This document shows, in pieces, positions 18,111-30,672 of a stretch of 64,000 nucleotides of DNA. The DNA comes from Rapana venosa. Taxonomy: Eukaryota > Mollusca > Gastropoda > Neogastropoda > Muricidae. Both the position numbers and the translations under genes were made by a program. The notes beneath the pieces were generated by a model, which saw nothing but the letters and a program-made list of their open reading frames with translations, had not been told where the DNA came from and did not search any database. Position 1 is the first letter of the stretch. Each line of letters opens with the position of its first letter. The stretch spans positions 3,932,448 to 3,996,447 of the forward strand of contig CM054135.1 of assembly GCA_028751875.1 (NCBI GenBank), read 5' to 3'.

Positions 18111-21100
18111 CAAGCTTGGACGATAGCTTCAAAAGCTATGACTCTGGGGGAGAACTAGTTGGAGATGATCAAGTCCTATCTTTGACAGATGAGGATGAGA
18201 ATTTTCTTGCCAGCTTAAATACGAAGCTGGCAGAGAAAGAAAAAACTATGAAATCAGTAGTTTTTCTCTCACCAAACTTATTAACAAAACGTTTTCCAGA
18301 CAGCTGTCTGAAGATAAGCTCAAGAGTTGCATGGAAAATTAAGAGAGGCCAAGCAACTGCAAGAAACTTGTCCTTTGACACTTGTCTTTCTGTCTGGGCT
18401 GCAGCCTTTCTTCTCATTCTCTTTGCCTCGTGCTGGTGAGCAAGTGTCTCTTCGAATTTGGAGAGACCTTTCTGCACAGTCTGTCTTTAAGCTGACCACT
18501 CATGTTGTTGTTCTGGTCGATATCCAGGACTTTTAATTCCTTCTTGCACACATCTTTGAATCGTAGCTGTGGTTTGCCTTGGGATGTTTTCCCTGCACAA
18601 ATTCTCCATATAGGAGGTCTTTAAGGATCCGTCAATCGTCCATGCACACGATTTGGCTTGGCCAGTGCATACAGCTCTGTTTCAGCAGCATGTACATGCT
18701 GGTGCATCCAGCTCTTTCTATGACAGTGTTATTTGGAACCTTGTTCTGCTAGGTGATGTTCAGGATGTGTGAGAAATGCATGTGAAAAGCATTGAGTTTT
18801 TCTTCTTGTTGGGCACATAAAGTCCAGGAATCACTGCCATAAAGGAGGGTGCTCACAATGAAGGCTCTGTAGATTTGGATCTTTGTGTACTCAGTCAGCT
18901 TGCTGTTGTTCTTTATTAGACTAATCATGGTAATAGCTGCTTTGCCAATAATATTGTTAAGCTCTCTGTGAAGTGAAAGGGTGTTTGAGATAGCTGAGCC
19001 CAGGTACACAAGTCATGGATGACATCGAGTTTATTGTCATTGATGCTTATGGCTGGGTGAGAATCAACATCCTGTCCCATGACTTGTCAAGTCAAGTCAA
19101 AAATACTTATACCATCCCATGAAGGGCAATTACAATACTGACAGGCACACTGATTTGTAGCATGTTCTTGAAAGACACAAGAAAGCTACATTTCATATTG
19201 GTTTCAACACTCCAATATAACTTCAAATACAAATATCAAACAGTTTCCAGGTGCTTATATTTCAAAACGTTTTCAACTTCTTGATTATGGATAATAATAT
19301 TCTTAGAATTGTGTCCTGATCTTCTAAAATTGATAGGAAGATGTTTAGTTTTAGAAACATTTAGCTCCAGAAAGGCCTCATCACACCAATGTACGAGCTT
19401 GGTGAGGACTGGACCATGGTCTAGGACTGATCAGAACAAGAGAGACAAAAGAGCACTGTCATCTGCACACTTTACCAGGAAGGGTTTTTTATAGCTGCTT
19501 CTGCAATCTTCTGTGTATAGAATATACAGATGTGGCAAGAGGATGCAACCCTGTGGAGAACCAGTGCAGGTAAATCTAACTGATGAAGATATTTTGTTGG
19601 TAAAAACATGCTGTGGTCTGTTGGTTAAAAATTCAATCAGACAACAAACAAGTTGATTGCGTAGTTCAAAGTTTGAAAGTATTATGTTAACCAAAATGTA
19701 AGGATCCATTTATTGAAAGCTGAACTTAAGTCAGCAAACAATATTCTGGCATGAGAGTCGGGGGTTTCTAAAAGGCTGTACAACTTGTTCAAAACAAATA
19801 GTTTGGCATCTTCAACACCCTTTGAGACCTGTGTGCAAATGGTAGTGGGTCATGGTCTTTCTCTGTAGTGGTACGAATGAGAGATTTTATGATTATTTTT
19901 CTAATTTTTTCATCATAAGAGATGTGAGAGCTACAGGTCTAAAATCGTTAGGTGGAGAGGAACTGGGTTTTTATAGAAGTTGAAGGGGTATTAAATTGGA
20001 AGTTTTCCAAATAACTGGTTTTTGACAAATATTCAATAAGGCCTGGATCAGGTGCTGAAAGACACTGGCAAGCTCAGTGACACAGAACTTCAGGGTTCTA
20101 CTGCATATACCATCTTGTCTGGTAGATTTGTTAAAACTTATTTCCTTGAAGTGCTTACAGATAAACTTTTCATCAACAATGACTTAGTTTTCCTCAAGCT
20201 AATGTTAAGCCCAGAGTCATGGCAGGAATTGCTGAAGCGAGTCATGAGCTGCTGTAGATCCTCAGCTGAGCAGGTGGTTACTACTGATTTGTACGCAAAA
20301 AGGAAGTCATGCAGGCACCTCAGCTGTACTCTCAGTCTGGAGAGGTTGAAGAGATTTCCGTCTAACCTGGTTTGGAGGTCGATACATTTAGCTGCGGGAC
20401 CAAATGCTTGTTTCAACATCACAGCAAAAAAGATTTCAAACAGGGTGGGAGCCAGATACAACCCTGTTTCTCTCTGCTCCATATGTTGAAGGCAGCTGAT
20501 TTTGAGCCATCAAAGAGAACTGTGTGTTTCATGTCTTTGTGGAAATATCTGATGATGCTGAGAAGTTAGGGAGGCCATTCAATCTTAGGAAGAGGTTATC
20601 CCTACTGACCAGATTGGAAGCTTTTGTGAAGTATATGAAAGCAATGAAGAGTGGCTGCCTTTGCTCCCTACATTTCTCCTGAAGTTGTTTGAAGGAGAAA
20701 GTCATGTCTATAGTGGATCTGTTGGCTCAGAAACCACACTGCAATTCAGATTAGACTTGCTCTGAAAGTACCTGGAGCCTCTTCAGCACTTCTTGTGCAA
20801 AGGCTTTCCCAATGATCCTAAGGAGGGATATGCTGCAATAATTATTGCAATTGCTTCTGTCACCTTTGTTTTAGTATAGTGTGGTGACGTTAGATTCCTC
20901 ATGTCTTGTGGTACTTTGCTTTTCCTCCAATAGAGACAGAGTAATTCATGCAACTTGGTGATGTGTGTCTCTTTGCAGCACTTCAGTACCTTGGCGGAAA
21001 TATTGTTTTTCCTGGTGCTTTGCCAGAGGCAAGAGAGTTCAGGGCTTTGCTGAGTTCATTTATGGTTGGTTCTCTGTCAAGCCCTTCCAGTTCTGGTAGG

Positions 21101-21560
21101 CATTCTATAGATTACAGTGCATCTTCTGTGACTACATTTTCCTTGGCATATGGCTCAGTGTAGTTTTCTGCCCAGTGCACTACCTGTCGTTCTCCCCCAG
21201 TAGCTGATTTCAAAGGGGCAGTTAATTTTTGTTTGCATGTGCCCAATGCCTGCTGATATCCATCATACATTGCCTTGATGTTCCTGTGTCAGCTGCAATC
21301 TGAATCTGGGAGCAGAGCTGAAGCCAAAAGTCATTGGCACATTGCCTGACACACTGTAAGACTTTGCTGCAAGCAGCACGGAGAACTTGGCATTGGTTTT
21401 GTATGCTGTCATGGTGTTTCTCTTGGCCTCGATGACTGGTGTCATTTCTTCTGAGTAGGCTTCAATTATATCAGCTGACTTGCTGGTCTTTTTGCCAAAG
21501 TTGGACATGGTGGCATTGTAGACAGCATCTCTGAAGTGTCCCATTATTTGGGGGCATTTT
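18111..21560 (-). mobile_element. Jockey-like LINE, RT to C-terminus, interrupted by a second LINE
   Basis: Read on the minus strand from 21544: a linker (M-G-H-F-R-D-A-V-Y), then broken RT, including L-A-P-T-L-F near 20450 (position of the conserved G-C-x-L-x-P-T-L-F), then Y-L-G-S-A-I-S near 19000 and L-L-Y-G-S-D-S-W-T, and a C-terminal basic region (R-M-R-R-K-A-A-A-Q-T-E-R) near 18420. Many stops and shifts make it inactive. The usual F-A-D-D is degraded (F-A-Y-K). Nested sequence at 19086-20178 separates the RT halves. Confidence 0.75.
19086..20178 (-). mobile_element. Rex1/CR1-like LINE nested in the jockey-like LINE
   Basis: Minus-strand reading gives F-L-T-N-R-P-Q-H-V, G-S-P-Q-G-C-I-L-L-P and K-C-A-D-D-S-A-L: RT motifs with the catalytic A-D-D. 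The 3' end is a short (TCAAG)n run at 19086-19096. ATGACTT at 19079-19085 and at 20179-20185 is a candidate 7-bp target-site duplication, and the host LINE reading resumes on each side. It is 5' truncated and carries stops. Confidence 0.7.
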
Positions 21561-21618
21561 CAGTGGGTTGGCAAGGGAGAGTATCCTCTAATACACACGC
21601 ATATTCATCCCCTTTTAC

Positions 21619-22026
21619 TTGATCATGTGTTTTGCTGGTATCTATGCAAGATCTGCCTTCCTTCCTCGTGCAGTGCAATTTCCTCTCATGGAGTTTAACA
21701 TTACTGAACACCAAAGAATAGTCAGTGTCACAATCCGCGCTCTGGTAGCTGTGAGTGATTTTGATGCTGGAAAGTTTGACACGTCTAGTGAGGACTACAT
21801 TGAGCTATTGCCAGTGTTTGGATTTCAGGTGTCTCCAGTAGACTTGATGCTGTGGCTTTGTGTTGAAAAATGTGTTACTGATGCACAACCCATGATGACA
21901 GCAAAGCTCCAGCAGGTGCTGGCCATTTTCATTCATTTTCCCAGTGCCAAACTGACCCAGGCAGGTGAACTAAGAGTTATGGTCAACACCTACTCTGGTA
22001 TTAAAATCACTGGCAATGAACAGTAG
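21619..22026 (+). CDS. Unrecognised ORF, 135 aa
   Basis: The ORF has ordinary protein composition (I-T-E-H-Q-R-I-V-S-V-T-I-R, Y-I-E-L-L-P-V-F-G-F). A pyrimidine-rich C-C-T-T-C-C-T-C-G-T-G-C-A-G at about 21657-21678 could serve as a splice acceptor inside it, so it might be a last exon ending at the TAG at 22024. It sits next to a LINE end, so it may instead be element-derived. I recognise no family. Confidence 0.35.
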   Translation: MIMCFAGIYARSAFLPRAVQFPLMEFNITEHQRIVSVTIRALVAVSDFDAGKFDTSSEDYIELLPVFGFQVSPVDLMLWLCVEKCVTDAQPMMTAKLQQVLAIFIHFPSAKLTQAGELRVMVNTYSGIKITGNEQ

Positions 22027-22029
22027 TTC

Positions 22030-23184
22030 TTTGTCAGGAAGTCTTATAGCAGCTGTCACACTTCTTCAGGGATTGTAGCTAAACCCCCACCCATTCCCTC
22101 TCTACTTATCTTCCCGACAACAACAAACACAGAACACAGAAGAAAAGTTCCAGACTTTACTTTCCAAAAAATCAAAACGTAAGACAAATACTTAAACCAC
22201 TTTCACACACACTGATTCAATTTCCAGTCACACTCTAAGTCCTAAATGATAATCCCATCCCCTCTTCTGCTTAGTTTTGAAACCGGTTTGAGGAATGTTC
22301 CCCTCCCACTTCCCTCACAGTCACATCTCGGGTTTCCATGCACCGTCACCGTCACAGGCTCAAGTCTCAAGGATGGTCATGGGTAAACAGGGCAGCACGG
22401 AGAATGGAAATGGTTCGTGGGAAAAAGAGGTGGATCCAGGGGATAAAGGGACAGAGAGTCAAGGGACAAACCGTCGGTGACTCCTCAGGGCACACTGGGC
22501 TGCACCCTCTCCAGGCACGACTCCACCACTGGAGGCACCCACAGGAACCTGGAACAGGCAATACTTGCTGTTCCTAAGCATATGCCCAAGACTAGCGCTA
22601 AGGCGACTAGGGAAATTTCCCTTGCGTCCTCCAGGTTGACAATTTGTCTATTCAGCCAAAAACTCCACCATATATCCCCAAGGAATCATTTACATTTCGA
22701 ATCTAAATCACATCTAGTGTATACTCTATAATTATTTATGTTAAGTTAAAATACTTTTAAAAAATATTCTTCCACAAGAGAGAACTGTTCATACAGCAAA
22801 ATAATAACCACACACAACTGCTTAACATGCAACATAGCACTAAATCCTGAATCACTCAGGACTCACCCATATCAATTAACCTTAAGAAATACTGAGTGTT
22901 CTAACCACTAGTAAAAACTCTCTCTAGACAAAACATTAGCATTTAAAAACATATATTAAAGAACATGTCCTATCGTTCACTAAAGGAAAAACCTAAGCCT
23001 ACCCTATACACCATAAACCTAAAGACAGAGAAAACCTCCCAGAAAAAACATTCTACATTGATTTATTCAAGAACCAACCATCCAGGCACTGCATTGACAC
23101 AAGACACTCAACAACACCACCACAATGGCACAGAACTCAACCATATCTATGGAATATCCCTTACCTGTCTTTGGAACGGAATAT
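22030..23184. other. No gene recognised
   Basis: CA/AC-biased unique-looking DNA. The overlapping open frames at 22295-22577 show no domain. Confidence 0.4.
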
Positions 23185-23484
23185 GGTGCACTCCTGCACC
23201 CCAGAAAAGATGTTGACAAAACAGACAGCACAACGAAGAACGTAGACTGGCCCCTGGCCCCGGGAGCTCAAACCACTCAAAGATGAATGCTCCCCTCTGC
23301 TCTCCAAGAAGATACACAACACCACAGGAAGTAAGGTGCACTCCTGCACCTCGAAGAAGACGATGACAGGACCGACACGACGCAACAACGAAGAACGAAG
23401 ACTGGATCACGGGAGCCTGAACTTCTTCCAGGTACTGCTCCCTCCTTGCTCTCCAAATAGAGACACAACACCATGCGGTGACCA
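23185..23484. repeat. Two-copy tandem repeat, 150-bp period
   Basis: Both units start GGTGCACTCCTGCACC (23185 and 23335). They share C-A-A-C-G-A-A-G-A-A-C-G followed by AGACTGG, and a CTGCTCTCCAA-like block followed by ACACAACACCA. The units are clearly diverged. The open frames across them on the minus strand look like translations of the repeat. Confidence 0.75.
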
Positions 23485-24304
23485 ACAGCCCATGCTGCAA
23501 TGGCGACCAACGAACTTCAGCCAAAGACTGAATCTCCTCCTCTTTACTCAAGTGAAGACCTCTTCCCATTCAAAGCCACTGCTACTCAGCTGATGAAGTA
23601 AACCCTAACTCATGACCAGGAATTTCATGAGAAGCAAAATTGCAGAGCAAAGGGAATGTGCATGCCACTAAGCTGAAGTTCACCACGTAGTGAAAAACTG
23701 TGCAGTGAACACAAAAAAACACTAGCACGAAGATATGCACGGGATTACGTGCAGAAGTATGTGAAGCGTGACAGCAGCATTCAGGTCATCATAAAACTTG
23801 TCTTTTGCTTCTGCTGTGGATGCCAAAGTTGGTGTGTGAGTGCTTATTAGACTGACTTGTCGTGAGGATGTTTAGAAAGTACCAACTGAAAGCAACTTGT
23901 CGTCCCTACCATAAACCCAGAGGTCTAGAAGACACCCCTGAACAAGCTCACTCTGTTGACTTAAAAATAGCCAAGTGCATACAGCTATTGTAATAGCTGG
24001 AACAGCAGAAGCCAGAAGAATGTAACAAATTCTGATTCATGGTGTTTAGCTGAGTAAAGAGGTTACAAAAGCCAGTGCAGAGGCTCTTGCTTTACATGGC
24101 CATGCCTCCAGGGAGCTGTTACTCAAACAGTGGCAGATCATTAGACCCTGCCTTAACAGAGAATTGGCCAGACTTTCCAATGACCTGGTGCCAATCTCAG
24201 CTCATCTTTTCAGTAACAAATTATCTGCATCTCTGAAGAAGATTAAAGAGCAAGAGAAATTGAGGGCACAGTGTTGCAGCTCATAACCTTGTGACCACCC
24301 ACCT
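23485..24304. other. No gene recognised
   Basis: No conserved frame, repeat or RNA-like structure was seen. Confidence 0.4.
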
Positions 24305-24307
24305 GTG

Positions 24308-24386
24308 AAAGGACACACACACACTCACACGTACGCACACACACAACACACACGCACACACAAACACACACACACACACACACATG
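24308..24386. repeat. (CA)n microsatellite, imperfect
   Basis: CA repeats interrupted by TCACACG-type variants. Confidence 0.95.
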
Positions 24387-24559
24387 CCGGACCTGAGCAG
24401 TTATTTATTAAATTGAAAAAGCATGAGCCATACTTAAGAGTAAGAATACCCACTTTCTGCCTCATAATGGCCGTCTTTCACTATTGTCCATCTATTTATG
24501 TATCATTGGGCTGTCTGGGTCTGTGGAACTCACAAACATTAGATAGAGGTGTCTGCAAA

Positions 24560-24770
24560 TAATATTCATGCATTCTTTGATTCTAGATCCTTTTAAATTT
24601 GCATGTAGAGCAAACAAGAGCATAAATGATGCTACTCTTACCTTGTTGCACTACACCTACTCTTATCTGGAGAAACTGGCTTTTTTGTTTGCATATTGTT
24701 TATTGACTTTTCTTCAGCCTTCAATACTATCCAGCCCCATCTCTTACCACGCAATTAACTTTCACTGAAT
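24560..24770 (+). mobile_element. LINE reverse transcriptase fragment
   Basis: A short plus frame reads L-D-P-F-K-F-A-C-R-A-N-K-S-I-N-D-A-T, matching the R-x-N-R-S-x-x-D-A stretch of Rex1/CR1-type RTs. It breaks before the catalytic A-D-D. Only about 70 codons remain. Confidence 0.65.
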
Positions 24771-24789
24771 GCATGTCCTTAGCTCATTC

Positions 24790-26690
24790 TTTGTGTGACT
24801 GTGCAGAGAGGCAAGGTTAGAAGCAGGGTAGGGAAAAAGTGGAAATGCAATTCTAGCGACAGCAATTCACAGCAACATGTGTGCATCAACCAGGCAAAAG
24901 AAGACTCAGGTGGGGACAGTAGCTTGTCATTGTCACCTCTTTATTTAGCCCTTGGGTACATCTACTGCTGTAGAGGTGGATGGTCTCCCTGGCCACCCTG
25001 ACCACCCCTCTGTAATATACATGCCAGACTGCAATGGCAGTACCATGAGGCTGCTGCCACACTGAGAGCAGAGCAACTGGGCTGGTTTGGCCCAAGATGA
25101 AGAAAATTTTGTGTTCTCTCATGTAACTTCAGTGGTGATTATCTTGCAGCCTGTGCAACGAAACTAGACATATTATATAGCGAAATAAACTACAAAATAC
25201 AAGCATTATGTTGCATTATTGCAATTTATGCAACAATCATGTGGCTGCCAACTGTTGGCTATTAACGCTTCTGACTAGATACACTTTTAACAGCCTTTCC
25301 CTATAACTTTTGGTAATGAAACACAAACAGTTCACCAAGACTAAATACTTCATAATAGAAAAAAGAAGGATATGAACCACAGTTCGAATACATGTACATA
25401 TTATTAACCAGAGATGTCCATGACATGAGATATTCATAATTATGATGCGAAAACACAGTTTTCATCTAATGTGCAATCAACTAATCTTTCTAAGCTGTTC
25501 GTGTGGTCGAAAGTATAACGATCTCTAATGCTACAAATTATTCATATTAACATCTTCCAATCTTGTATTCATCCATATCAAAATTAAATAAAATTTAAAA
25601 AATTATATTTTATGTCTGCATTTGATAAAACTCAGTTCCAGGATTCAAACTTGTTTACAACAAAGAACAATGGTTTACAACAAAGGACAATGGTTAGGCT
25701 AATTACTATGAATTAAATGCCATGGTAACCTTATGATCTATTACTACATAATATTAGTGATGTTTTATTTATCTAAATTAAGTTTATAGCATATGTTCAT
25801 CAATTGCACATTACAATTTATTAATGATTCCATTACATAGGAATTAGAACTGCTTTTCTAGTGGTAAGATTAGGGTACATATACGGACATGATGCAATAG
25901 GCAAAACATATTGATTTACAACAAAAATAAAGAACTTTCATTGTGGTTGAGGTGAATCGAGTTAAGATCCGTATTCCAACATTCATATCCATGAATATTA
26001 ACAAACAATATTACTTATGAAAGTTGTTATTATTGATTTTCTTTCCTTGATCAGACCAATGCTCGCATTTCAGGGATATAATTCGGGCCATATTATTGAA
26101 TTACTAAACAATCATTAAGATCTTTCATGTGAACACATTTAAAGTGACATAAACAAAATAGACAAAATACAAACAAATAAGTTACATCAGAATATTGGAA
26201 AACAAACATATCTAGATAATGTACTAAATACAAAAATACAAATATATAGTACACATAATAACAATGATAGTTTACATAGAGAAATGGAAAAACTCATATA
26301 TTTTGAACACCCATGGAATTGGTTTCACTGATTTAACCTAAAAAAAAGTGTAGCTGTGTGTCCACCCGGGTACATTTGGGTTATGAACTTTCTGGTAAGT
26401 CGAGCACAGTGATGTTCAATATAAAAAAGCAGCAGCATCTGAAAAAATAACATCTACTTGCTCTCCTGAAGGCACTTTTCTGTTTCCTACCATTTTCATT
26501 CTTTATACTAAAAGCTTAACTGATTCTGATACTTCATGACTAATTAAATATTCGAATAAATCTGATCTTGTAGATCTTTCAATTCTCATCTTGTGTACTC
26601 TTTAAAAGTCAAAGTATTGGCCAATTCTTATCTTGTGTATTCTTTATAAGTCAAAGCGATTTCTCCCTAGTCCAAAAAAGCTATCTGGAC
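24790..26690. other. A/T-rich stretch without a recognisable gene
   Basis: No long open frame and no repeat family was recognised. Composition is A/T-rich from about 25150 onward. Confidence 0.45.
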
Positions 26691-27240
26691 ATGAATGTGA
26701 AATAATACTACAGAAATGCTGACTTCTGCAAAAGAGCCTGTATCAGATTTTTACATTGATGTCATAAATATTGAACAAATTCATGAATGTAAATACTGGG
26801 GTACTGTTATTGATGGTGAATTACAGTTTAATGCAAATAAAGATTTGGTAAATAAGCAATAACATTTTTGAAGTCTTCAGGTCAATGTTTAAGTTTTGCA
26901 AAACTTCCATAGATGCTTTTATGGGTATGTGCATTTTGTTTTCTGTAATATGCTGTTTTAAAATACTCAATGTCAAAATAAAATAAAATTTTTCTAAAAA
27001 GCGCTGTAACACATTGTGGCAAATTGTGGGTTGTGCACAAATAGAGCAAAGCAGTATGTATGAATGTCCTGCAAAGTCAGAGCAACAGAAATCGTAATTG
27101 ATGGTAGGCATCTGCTTACTAAATATTTTACGACATATTTTAAATTTCTTCCATCTCAAAAGCACTATAAAGTACCAAACTCAAACCCTCCAGGTAAAAA
27201 CAGCTTTATTCTCACTTCTATTCTAATATTGAAAAAGGAT
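26690..27240 (+). mobile_element. CR1/Rex1-like LINE C-terminal fragment
   Basis: The plus strand has I-H-E-C-K-Y-W-G-T-V-I-D in the position of the K-Y-L-G-V-x-I-D motif after RT. About 270 bp later come M-Y-E-C-P and a tail with T-D-x-x-F-L-P-S-type residues (K-F-L-P-S-Q-K-H-Y) and N-S-F-I-L. Frames shift repeatedly. It ends just before the (GA)n tract, a common 3' target. Confidence 0.65.
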
Positions 27241-27269
27241 TTGACAATTATAACAATCAGGACTGATTC

Positions 27270-27270
<1 letters not shown>

Positions 27271-27332
<62 letters not shown>

Positions 27333-27339
27333 AGAGAGA
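27271..27339. repeat. (GA)n microsatellite
   Basis: About 70 bp of GA repeats with two GAGG interruptions. Confidence 0.97.
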
Positions 27340-27349
27340 TTCTATTGGG

Positions 27350-27972
27350 CATAGAAAAGAAGAGTGCAAGCCCATTCATTTCTTTTTGAACATTGTTTTC
27401 TTTGGGGTTTTTTTCTTTTTCATATTTTACTTTGATGTACTTCATGGTAAATCATACAGTATAACATGTCATGATAACCCAGGCTTGTGTGTGTGTTCTT
27501 CAGTTTAATGTGTGTTCACATAAGTGATATTAGACAACAAAAAGGAAAAAAAGAAAGACCCGAAATGCAAGCAAAAAGGAAAAAGGAAGAAAGAGTTAAC
27601 CAACTTAAACAACTGTTAATCAAATGTAGAAACAAAGTTTTACACTGTTAGTTTATCAACTAAACCTTAACAATCAAACACAAATATTTATAATTGAAGG
27701 AAGAGGAGGAGATTAATGAACCTCCCTTGTGTACAAGCTACTGACATGTTCATAAGAACTATAATAAACTGTCAATGGGGCTTTTCTTTAGGGAAAGAGT
27801 GATTTCAAACAGCAAGACACAGTTGCCTAAACTCTGTCCAAAGAGTTATCAGTGTAATGGGAAGACGCTGTTTTAAAACAAACAGCCAAAGAGAACATGA
27901 AGGGCTAAAATCATCCCACTACATATGCAGTGTATATTTTTAGCATATTTTGTCTGGAAGGAATTTTGTTTC
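27350..27972. other. No gene recognised
   Basis: A/T-rich unique DNA. Confidence 0.4.
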
Positions 27973-28244
27973 ATAATTAAACTAGGCTTAGCTAGGAGTG
28001 TGGAGTTTAATTAGGATTATTTTAATCTATCTGAGGGAAGAGAAATTTGGCCAGATGCAGCAGTGGAGCCTGGGGACCAAATGAGTCAGCATTTAGCATG
28101 TGTCCACAGGTTTACAATAGGGAGGTGTGTTCATCAGGATTATCTCAAATCATTGAAGAGGGCGCACAATTTCTCTTCCTTCATATAGATTCAAAATAAT
28201 TATAATTAAACTCCACCTTCCTAGGGTAAGCCTAGTTTAATTAT
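27973..28244. mobile_element. Non-autonomous element with ~76-bp terminal inverted repeats
   Basis: 27973-28048 and the reverse complement of 28168-28244 agree at roughly 85-90% of positions. Both begin ATAATTAAACTAGGCTTA and both contain GTGGAGTTTAATTA and GAAGAGAAATT. The interior is 119 bp without an open frame. Total length is 272 bp, as in MITEs. No clear target-site duplication was seen. Confidence 0.82.
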
Positions 28245-28395
28245 AAAATTATTTCTCATCTATTTCTCTACATAGAAATCATGCACGACTTAAGCGACCT
28301 AGTGGACATACAGTTACAACAATTTACAAGACACATCCTATATACCTTATCCATTGAAAAGAAGGTCTACAACAGATTGATTGTTCAGTGAAGAA

Positions 28396-29019
28396 TCACT
28401 ATGTACAACAAAACCCATATCAGATATGACACATTATTGTTTTGTAAGGTAGGTGTCCAAAACCGACTGGCCAACGTTTGGAGTAATAGCTTTGCTATGA
28501 TATTTAACGAATATTTCCTTACTACTGCAGCCTGCAGCTTTCATGGCCAATGCAAGGGATTCTCCATGACTGGTAGCTGCACTAGCTGCATGTGTACTGT
28601 GGCTTCCATATTTTGATGTATCTATGCCGCCATTTCAAGCATTGTTTTCACCCAAAGAGGAAAAGTTTTCCTGAAGATAGGGTCATAAGGCTTATTTAAG
28701 TAGATAAACAGTTCTGAATCTTTCCAGATCTTCCTGTGACCTCTAGATACCAAACACAGTTTCACCAAACACAGTTTATCATTGTTAGGGAATGACAAGG
28801 TGTTTGCTGACTCTGTGTGGACACCTGGCTTTGTATGTTTCTGTTTCCCAGAGTAAAAACTACAAATCTATTGGGATAAAGTTTAATATCATGCACTTTC
28901 AGTGCATGCAATGCTCGACCTCTATGCCCCCTTACGAGGAACAACAATATTACAGATCTCAATGTCAACTGTTTGAGTTTCAGATCAAGTATTTCTGACC
29001 ACTCTAGCAAATGTTTCAA
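28396..29019 (-). pseudogene. DIRS tyrosine recombinase, C-terminal half
   Basis: The catalytic domain has G-H-R-G-R-A-L-H-A-L, which includes the first catalytic Arg, then I-K-L-Y-P-N-R. Near 28590 is H-S-T-H-A-A-S, where the family usually has H-x-x-R, so the second catalytic Arg appears to be His. The end is S-S-K-E-I-F-V-K-Y-H-S-K, with the likely nucleophilic Tyr, and a stop near 28428. Frameshifts lie between the open pieces. It would catalyse integration of the circular DNA intermediate. Confidence 0.7.
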
Positions 29020-29284
29020 AACATTATCTACATTTCATGTCTCTTGGTACTTTGGTAGTGCTGGGCATTTCTCAAACACTCCTCTTAATAATCTACAAAT
29101 GTCAGGATGGGAATCTATTGAGTGTCTACTGGTACCATCTGGAGAAAAATATGCACTCAAAGCACTTCTTGCACTATTCACCACACTATACTCTGCACCT
29201 TTAGAGTACAGGGAAGCAAGAAAAGTTGCTATATTTACAGGGTCAGGTGTAGACCAATCCAGACAATTGTGGGCATGTTTTTTT

Positions 29285-29667
29285 TTACTTCTGAATATAG
29301 ATTAATATACAAGCTGAGTCGCCAGTTGTCAGGATTTCAAAATCAGTTCTGCTGCAGTATCTGTCAATCTTCTTTCTCCACACCTGATATTCTGTATGCC
29401 AGAAGATGTAGGCTCCCATTTTTAACAAGGGGATGTATCTTGCATGGATGGATTGGAAGAAGAGGGACATCCCTGGCTGTTGGAAGGGGAACAAGTTCTG
29501 CTTTCAGCATATTGGACAGGACTTGTGTTTTCCAGCTTGGGACAATCAGTACGCCTGTGGTCTGTTCTTGGCGTACTTTTTTGAGAACTTGCAGAATCAC
29601 ATTGAAAAAAGGAAATGCAGAAAACTCATTGAATTTCTATAAAATTGAAAAGGCAGCCACTGCATAG
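29285..29667 (-). pseudogene. DIRS RNase H / linker to recombinase
   Basis: The minus frame at 29364-29600 reads V-L-I-V-P-S-W-K-T-Q and I-H-P-L-V-K-N-G-S-L-H-L-L-A-Y-R, typical of the stretch between the RNase H and recombinase domains in DIRS polyproteins. It is broken at both ends. Confidence 0.55.
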
Positions 29668-29939
29668 GCTTCTGGGTCAGGTCTGTAACATATATAACAT
29701 ACAAAGTGCTTGTTTATCCTTGAGGCAAATAAACCCACAGAGGGTTTGGCCTGCAACTTTTAAAGTGCGTTGTGCAGCATAGCATAGTTGGGCTTTCATT
29801 CAGCATCTAGGTTTATTTTTATGAATTCTGTATCATGCCACACTGTCTCTCCCTGGTATAAATGCTGCTGAAAGGCAAATGTTCTTAGCAATACACCATT
29901 CCCATATACTGGAAGTAATGTTATTGCATGATGGTGAAT

Positions 29940-30406
29940 CATCATCATCATCAGACCCGTGACCTTGGCGGTCGTGGGGGAGACATGAAAGACGATGCCG
30001 TGGTAAGCCTCCTCCATCCATCTCGGTCCTCGGCTCTGCGCAGTAGTGCCGAGTCATTCATCCTGGTCCATTCTCTGATGTTGTCCATCCATGACTTGTT
30101 CTGTCTTCCCCTCCTTCTGCCACCTTCGAGTGTTCCCTGCAGTACTGTTTTGGGCAGAGTGTTGTGGCGGGTGACGTGGCCGAACCATGTCAGCTTTTTC
30201 TTCTTGACGATGGTGAGAAGGGGTTCCTGTGGACCTGCCAGCCGTGTTATTTGACTCTTGACAAATTCGTTGGTCTTTCGTTTTCTCCAGGATATGCCCA
30301 GTAGTTTTCTATGGCATTTTGTTTCGAATGACTGGATTCGCTTTGCTGTTTCAGCAGTCAATGTCCAGGTTTCACTTCCGTACAGCAGGATCGACTGAAT
30401 TAGGTT
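29940..30406 (-). mobile_element. RTE-like LINE 3' end nested in the DIRS element
   Basis: The minus strand encodes the C-terminal domain (F-E-T-K-C-H-R-K-L-L-G-I-S, W-F-G-H-V-T-R-H, K-S-W-M-D-N-I-R-E-W-T) and ends in a (GAT)n tail. TGATGGTGAAT flanks it exactly at 29929-29939 and 30407-30417, an 11-bp target-site duplication, so this is a genuine retrotransposition event. It is nearly identical to the end of the LINE at 44604. Confidence 0.9.
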
Positions 30407-30672
30407 TGATGGTGAATGGCTGGTACCAAATGTCTAATACAAGCAACAGCTGTAGTGTTGTCTGTCAAAACTCAAACTGCAACATCCTTCACAAAACACT
30501 GCAAAGCAAAAAGAAATGCTTTAAGTTCAAGATAAATGATATGATAGTCTGCTTCAACAGGGAGCCATGCACCACCGGAGTTGCAGTCCAGGAATGAACA
30601 TCCCCAACCCTCTGGATCAGACACAGAGGTGGAGGCACTGTCAATATTCTCAATCCACCAGATCAGTTCTTT

